Of a stretch of DNA of 64,000 bases, positions 59,275-64,000 are shown one piece after another. Source of the DNA: Desulfovibrio cuneatus DSM 11391 (lineage in GTDB: Bacteria; Desulfobacterota; Desulfovibrionia; Desulfovibrionales; Desulfovibrionaceae); contig NZ_AUCY01000012.1 in the NCBI RefSeq assembly GCF_000430005.1, positions 62,001-126,000 of the forward strand, read 5' to 3'. The notes under the pieces are model-generated. The model had not been told where the DNA came from, did not search any database, and worked only from the letters and a program-made list of their open reading frames with translations. Position numbers and translations under genes: made by a program. Position 1 is the stretch's first letter; each line of letters opens with the position of its first letter.

Positions 59275-61689
59275 CTACTTCAGCTGCTCCATTACCGCAT
59301 CTAGTTCCTGGGCAGTGTGGGCAAGTTCCTGCACGGCCTGGCTTGACTCCAGCATGCCGTTGGTTGTTTCACCCACAATACTGCTGATTTCTTCAATAGC
59401 CCTGTTAATTTCTTCTGAAGTGGCGCTTTGTTCTTCTGCCGCAGTGGCAATTGCAGAAACAATGGACGAGCTGGAAGAAGCAATCTGGACAATTTGGCGC
59501 AGGGCGTCGCCAGAGGCATTGGTGTATTCCGTGGCACCTTGAATGGTGTTTACCACTTCGTGCACACCATCAATGCTAACCCGTGCAGACTGCTGAATGG
59601 CATGGATGCTGCCGCTGACTTCCTGGGTAGCGTTCATGGTTTTTTCCGCCAGTTTACGCACTTCATCGGCAACCACGGCAAAGCCGCGCCCGGCTTCCCC
59701 TGCCCGTGCTGCTTCAATGGCGGCGTTCAGGGCCAGCAGGTTGGTTTGGTCTGCAATATCGGAAATAACCAAAATAACGCCGTCAATGTTTGTGGCCAGG
59801 GTGCCCAGTTTTTCCATGTCCTGTTGCAGCACAGCCGCCATGTTGTTCACGGCATTGATGGAAGTAACAGCCTTTTCCACCAGTTGTTCGCCGCTCACAG
59901 CTTTTTTTTGGGTTTCTTCGCTTTGCTGGGCTGCCTCGCCTGCACTGCGGGCTACTTCCAGCACTGTGTCATTCATTTGGGCCATAGCGGTTGCTGTGGA
60001 TTCCACCCTGGAGCGCTGCAATTCTGCCCCATGGGAAATCTGCTCCACCTGGTGGGAAAGTTTGTCTGTGGCCTCGCTTACGCGGTTGGCCACTTCCGCG
60101 GCAGCCTGGGCCACAGCATGCATGGTGCGTTCCCGGCGTTTTATTTCTGTCAGGTCGGTGACCATTTCCAAAAAGCCCACAACTTCACCCTGGGTGTTGT
60201 GCAAGGGGCTTGCTGTTACGGCTATATCCTGGTCTACCCCAGGCTTGGGGTGTACAATGGTTTCGCCAGCATTGGAGGCTTTGCTTGCCAGGGTTGCCTT
60301 GCCAAAGCAGTTTTGGGTGTTGCAAGCCTCTGCCTGGAAGCAGGAACTGCACTCTTGGCCTATTTTGTTGCCTCCCAGCATTTCCTGGGCTTTCAGGTTC
60401 TGGTATTTCAATTTGAAATCAACACCGCAGGTCACAATGGGGTTTGGCAAGTTATGCAGAACTGTGGTGTACGATTGTGCCACAGCGTTTACAGAGCGGC
60501 TTAAGTCGCCAAACACCCCAGGAAAGGCCTCTGCGTTGCTTCTGTGCATGAAGGAACCCGCCATGACCTTTTCTGTCATGCCAGTGGTTTCTGCCATAAG
60601 CTTTTGTAATACTTCGGGGATTTGTTTAAGAGCCCCCACCATGGTGCCAATTTCCCCTTTTTCCCGCACGGGAATGGGGGAATTGAAGTTGCCATTGGCC
60701 ACGGCGTTGGCAAATGTGCCCACATTGTTCAAAACGCGCACCAGCCCAAGAACAATGTATAAGGCAAAGCCAATGCCCACCAAAATGGCGCTGGCGCTTA
60801 CCGCAAGCATAAGTTGCTGGGCAGAAGCATTGCTTTGTTCAAAATTCTTGGCCCCGGCAATGGCGGCTGCATCGCGCTGGGTATTGAGCTTTATCAGTTC
60901 TTCTGTAGCAGAGGTAAGAAAGGCTGTCATGGCCTGCACCGATGTGGCAACAGCAGCAAACTGCCTTTCCATGGTTTGGATGCCTTGTGTAACCTTGGCA
61001 AATTCCGCCTGGACAATGGCAAATGTATTCTTTTCTGCTTGTTGCTGCAGGGTTTTTTCCAGGGTCGCAAGTAAGTTGCCTGTACGAAGGAGCGATTCTT
61101 TTACTCTGCCACCATCTTCTACATTTCGAGATTCAGAATAAATTCCCGCAGAGCCACGAAGAATGCAAAATTCCTCCCATACATCTGAAAGATTGGCCAG
61201 GGCTGCATCATTATTGGAAGCAGCACCCTGGTTACGCAGGGCGTGCAGGTGGTTTGCCATTTCTTTCGCGTGGAGCAAAAACTGGTTTGTATAGGCACCA
61301 TGGCCAGCAAGCAGGGTTTCCCTTATGGCCGCAGGCAGGCTGCGTGCCTTGTTCAAATCTTCTTTTTCACGGGCAATGGAGGCCCTGTTGCTTTCCTGTT
61401 GAGAAAGAGAAGAGGCAAACTCCAACTGTTTGGCGATGTTGGCAAAATTTTCTTCCGCTTTGTTGATAAACTGGGGAGAACGCGAGGACAGGAACTGCAC
61501 TGTATTGCCAGAAAGGGCATTGAGTTCTGTTAACAGGTCACTGGCTACGGTGTTGAACCGGGCAAGCCTTCTGTATTCTGCAAATTCATGGGTGGCTGTG
61601 GTAATGCCCCGGTTGCCGATAAAAGCCACTGTTATGGCGATAAGAATCATGAGGCAAAAGCCAATGGCAATTTTGTACTTTGTGGTCAT
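59275..61689 (-). CDS. methyl-accepting chemotaxis protein with Cys-rich PAS
   Basis: 804-aa transmembrane chemoreceptor. Transmembrane helices at about 7-28 and 290-315 flank a periplasmic helical domain. A HAMP-like region follows, then a PAS domain (about 385-510) holding four Cys: [15 protein letters not shown]. The C-terminal MA domain (about 525-800) has the hairpin tip [20 protein letters not shown]. The PAS four-Cys motif could bind Fe-S or zinc; there is no CxxCH heme site. There is no CheR-binding pentapeptide at the end. The ATG at 61689 has AAGGA upstream. A close relative lies next to it (62330-64000). Confidence 0.94.
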   Translation of the reverse strand: MTTKYKIAIGFCLMILIAITVAFIGNRGITTATHEFAEYRRLARFNTVASDLLTELNALSGNTVQFLSSRSPQFINKAEENFANIAKQLEFASSLSQQESNRASIAREKEDLNKARSLPAAIRETLLAGHGAYTNQFLLHAKEMANHLHALRNQGAASNNDAALANLSDVWEEFCILRGSAGIYSESRNVEDGGRVKESLLRTGNLLATLEKTLQQQAEKNTFAIVQAEFAKVTQGIQTMERQFAAVATSVQAMTAFLTSATEELIKLNTQRDAAAIAGAKNFEQSNASAQQLMLAVSASAILVGIGFALYIVLGLVRVLNNVGTFANAVANGNFNSPIPVREKGEIGTMVGALKQIPEVLQKLMAETTGMTEKVMAGSFMHRSNAEAFPGVFGDLSRSVNAVAQSYTTVLHNLPNPIVTCGVDFKLKYQNLKAQEMLGGNKIGQECSSCFQAEACNTQNCFGKATLASKASNAGETIVHPKPGVDQDIAVTASPLHNTQGEVVGFLEMVTDLTEIKRRERTMHAVAQAAAEVANRVSEATDKLSHQVEQISHGAELQRSRVESTATAMAQMNDTVLEVARSAGEAAQQSEETQKKAVSGEQLVEKAVTSINAVNNMAAVLQQDMEKLGTLATNIDGVILVISDIADQTNLLALNAAIEAARAGEAGRGFAVVADEVRKLAEKTMNATQEVSGSIHAIQQSARVSIDGVHEVVNTIQGATEYTNASGDALRQIVQIASSSSSIVSAIATAAEEQSATSEEINRAIEEISSIVGETTNGMLESSQAVQELAHTAQELDAVMEQLK

Positions 61690-62256
61690 TTTCGTTCCTT
61701 CCTACGCTATGGTTCTCTTGCCAAAAACACTCAATGTGTCATGTTTGCTGGTCAAGGAGTTATGCTTGAGCAGAATGATACAGGGGGTCACTTTGCCGTG
61801 TTCATAGGGGGTGAATATCCTGGCGGCTATTTCCAGCAATACAGTTCCTCTTGTAAAAAACTGTTGCCTGTATCACTATCCCTATCGTCCGCTAAGGACA
61901 TTTCTTTATAGGATTCCTTTGTGTAAACTGTTTCTACTACGGGTGCAATAGGTTCTGTGTATTTTTACTGGGAGTGTGGTGGTTACTTTTGCGTAAAAGG
62001 GATGGGTGTGTAGGTGGCTGCATTATTAGCTCAGATACTTGTTGTTCTACTATTACAGTGTATTGTATAAGTGTACCTTGGTTCAGGGGGCAACAGCGTT
62101 AAGGCAATTAATGAATGGGATGAGCTAATTGCTCTGCAAGGATTTTTTCTAAAAGCCCTTGCCATAAGAATGCAGCAGAACAGCGGAATTGGACGGGGGA
62201 ACAACGTGACCCCACCGCAACGTGGTGCATGTTCCAGCAAAAACAGTGCACCATAT
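61690..62256. other. intergenic region with a putative sigma-28 promoter
   Basis: No gene. On the minus strand TAAAGAAA-N11-GACGATAG (61882-61908) fits the flagellar/chemotaxis consensus TAAAGTTT-N11-GCCGATAA in the key positions and would give a leader of about 185 bases for the downstream chemoreceptor. The rest shows nothing clear. Confidence 0.45.
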
Positions 62257-62297
62257 AAAAACAGCAGGAACTGCCCGTTGGTGTTCCTGCTGTTTTT
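62257..62297 (-). terminator. rho-independent terminator of the second chemoreceptor
   Basis: AAAAACAGCAGGAAC pairs with GTTCCTGCTGTTTTT; on the minus strand it ends in a T run. Confidence 0.88.
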
Positions 62298-62329
62298 TGG
62301 TTGCCAGAAATGGCGCTGGCTGAAAAAGG

Positions 62330-64000
62330 TTATCCTTTTAAGCGTTCCATAACGGTGTCCAGCTCCTGGGCAGTGCGGGCCAGGTCTTGCACGGCCTGGC
62401 TGGACTGGAGCATACCATCACTTGTTTCCACTGCTATGCTGCTAATTTCATCAATGGCGTGGTTAATTTCTTCGGAAGTGGCGCTTTGCTGTTCTGCCGC
62501 TGTGGCAATGGAAGAAACAATGGCAGAGCTGGCGGAGGCAATGGACACAATTTCGCGCAGGGCGTCACCCGAAGCGTTGGTGTATTCTGTGGCGCTGCGA
62601 ATAGTGTTTACGACCTCTTGTACTTCCTCAATGCTAACCCTGGCCGATTGCTGAATGGCATGAATGCTGCCACTGACTTCCTGGGTTGCGTTCATTGTTT
62701 TTTCTGCCAGCTTGCGCACTTCATCGGCTACCACGGCAAACCCGCGGCCCGCTTCCCCTGCCCGTGCGGCTTCAATAGCGGCGTTCAGGGCCAGCAGGTT
62801 GGTTTGGTCGGCTATGTCGGAAATTACCAGAACAACACCGTCAATGTTTGAAGCAAGGGAGCCCAGCTTTTGCATGTCTTCTTGCAATACTTCTGCCAGC
62901 TTGTTTACGGCATTGATGGATTCTACCGCTTTTTCCACCAGGATTTCGCCGTTCACCGCTTTTTGCTGTGTCTGGTCACTTTGCTGGGCAGCCTCACCTG
63001 CGTTGCGGGCCACTTCAAGCACGGTAACATTCATTTCTGCCATGGCTGTGGCGGTGGATTCCACCCGCGAGCGTTGTAATTCCGCCCCGCGGGTAATCAG
63101 TTCCACCTGCGAGGAAAGCTCTTCCGAAGCAGCCGCCACCCGGCTTGCCACTTCACTTGCGTCCCTGGCCACAGCCAGCATGGTTTTTTGCTGGCTTTTG
63201 ATGTCTGTGAGGTCGGTAATAATTTCAAGGAAGCCGACAATTTCGCCGGAAGTGTCCTTAAGCGGTGTTGCTGTTACGGAAACGTCTGCCTGCGTGCCTT
63301 GCGGGTTAACAATGGTTTCGCCCGTGTAGCTGCCTTTTTTGGCCATGGCATTTTTGCCCAGGCATTTGTCTGAATTGCAGGCGTCTGCGTTCATGCAGGA
63401 GGCGCACTGGATGTTAATTTTGTTCCCGCCAACGGCCCCTTGGGCAGCGGTATTCAAAAATTCAATGTTCATTAATTTGTTGCAGGTCATTAGGGGGGCA
63501 GGCACGGCGTCCAGCACGGCGGTGTAGGCGTTGCTGACATCGTTTACGGTTGCCCCAAGTTCTGCAAATGTGCCGGGCAGGCCTTCAGTGGAAATGCGTT
63601 CACGGAATTGCCCTGCAAGAATTTTGTTGGAAAGTTGTTTGGCTTCAGTAATAAGTCGTTGCAGAACAACAGGAATTTGCCGCATTGCCGTAACTGTTTC
63701 TCCAATTTCCCCTTTTTCCCGCACGGAAATGGCAAAGGTAAAGTTACCGCGTGAAACGGCTTCTGCAAAGCCGTGCAGTTCACGCAGCACCCGAATAAGA
63801 CCAAAGCTGATGTACAGGGCAAATGCAATGCCCAGCAAAATGCCACAGGCGCTGACAAGAACCATGCGCTGCTGGGAGGCACTGTTGGCTTCCTGAAACG
63901 CTCGGGCACCCTTGAGGGCTGTTTCATCTGCCGTAATGTTAACTTTGTCCAGGGCGCTGGCGTTGCTGTTCAAAAAGGCGAGCAGGCGCTCTAACTGGCT
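62330..64000 (-). CDS. methyl-accepting chemotaxis protein with Cys-rich PAS, 5'-truncated by window
   Basis: C-terminal 556 residues of a chemoreceptor; the frame is open to the window end, so the N-terminus lies outside. Visible order: end of a periplasmic helix, one membrane helix (about residues 45-65 here), HAMP-like region, PAS domain with [15 protein letters not shown], and the MA signalling domain. The four Cys have the same spacing as in the neighbour at 59275. The stretch [20 protein letters not shown] around the signalling tip is identical in both proteins, so this is a tandem duplication with conserved output and a diverged sensor half. Confidence 0.94.
   Translation of the reverse strand, partial: SQLERLLAFLNSNASALDKVNITADETALKGARAFQEANSASQQRMVLVSACGILLGIAFALYISFGLIRVLRELHGFAEAVSRGNFTFAISVREKGEIGETVTAMRQIPVVLQRLITEAKQLSNKILAGQFRERISTEGLPGTFAELGATVNDVSNAYTAVLDAVPAPLMTCNKLMNIEFLNTAAQGAVGGNKINIQCASCMNADACNSDKCLGKNAMAKKGSYTGETIVNPQGTQADVSVTATPLKDTSGEIVGFLEIITDLTDIKSQQKTMLAVARDASEVASRVAAASEELSSQVELITRGAELQRSRVESTATAMAEMNVTVLEVARNAGEAAQQSDQTQQKAVNGEILVEKAVESINAVNKLAEVLQEDMQKLGSLASNIDGVVLVISDIADQTNLLALNAAIEAARAGEAGRGFAVVADEVRKLAEKTMNATQEVSGSIHAIQQSARVSIEEVQEVVNTIRSATEYTNASGDALREIVSIASASSAIVSSIATAAEQQSATSEEINHAIDEISSIAVETSDGMLQSSQAVQDLARTAQELDTVMERLKG

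Noticed and set aside
1-64000. tRNA or rRNA genes, IS elements with transposase
   Set aside because: No T-loop-type GGTTCGAATCC segments outside coding regions, no rRNA stretches and no transposase-like frames were seen; the mobile-looking signals are only short non-coding repeats.

Overview
The window reads as a chromosomal segment of a motile, anaerobic Desulfovibrionaceae-type bacterium (Desulfovibrio, Bilophila or a relative). The evidence is the very long flagellar hook protein, the Bug/TctC-type transport proteins, the abundance of MCP, HD-GYP and GGDEF signalling proteins, putative sigma-54 promoters, and the leuA-leuC-leuD-leuB gene order. Base composition is moderate and even, except for an AT-rich patch at about 35.1-37.4 kb and 39.2-40.5 kb that looks acquired. 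The genus call is inference; no rRNA or tRNA gene lies in the window to settle it.

Layout. 0-4 kb: the end of an unknown acidic protein, then a tripartite tricarboxylate transporter (tctC and a tctA-tctB fusion). 4.5-12.6 kb: flagellar hook genes fliK-flgD-flgE on the minus strand, with a divergent RTX-like repeat protein behind a putative FliA (sigma-28) promoter. 12.6-24.3 kb: a lipase-like hydrolase plus a PilZ-like protein, a CstA transporter, a metallo-beta-lactamase/GAF/HD-GYP fusion, a TSUP permease, a glycosyltransferase-like protein, a tiny winged-helix protein and an SLC13/RCK permease. 24.4-26.3 kb: a YgiC-YgiB pair. 26.6-34.3 kb: a sigma-54 activator divergent from diaminopropionate ammonia-lyase, YgeY, a sodium:solute symporter and N-acyl-D-amino-acid deacylase. 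This looks like a self-contained catabolic operon for D- or N-acyl amino acids and diaminopropionate. 35-44.2 kb: an AT-rich membrane-anchored unknown, an orphan ribbon-helix-helix antitoxin, and the leucine operon, which is split by a YhaV-type toxin with an unusual partner gene on the opposite strand. 44.9-50.3 kb: ribF, a DUF2939-like protein, an orphan Bug protein, a diguanylate cyclase and a LapG-like protease. 50.5-56.8 kb: a housekeeping cluster (dksA-like, pepQ-like, rdgB, truB, rpsO, pnp). 57.4-64 kb: an acyl-CoA synthetase and two tandem chemoreceptors, the second cut by the window edge.

The most striking non-coding signal is a set of dispersed palindromic repeats. Many copies begin within a few bases of a stop codon, as if 3' ends carried interchangeable terminator or insertion cassettes. 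The most promising candidate for a new system is the toxin pair at 39.3-40.5 kb: a YhaV toxin whose partner is a 215-residue helical protein in place of PrlF, preceded by a cluster of CTTGAT/ATCAAG half-sites. A second is the sigma-54-controlled diaminopropionate/D-amino-acid operon. All functions are read from sequence motifs by eye; no database search was run.
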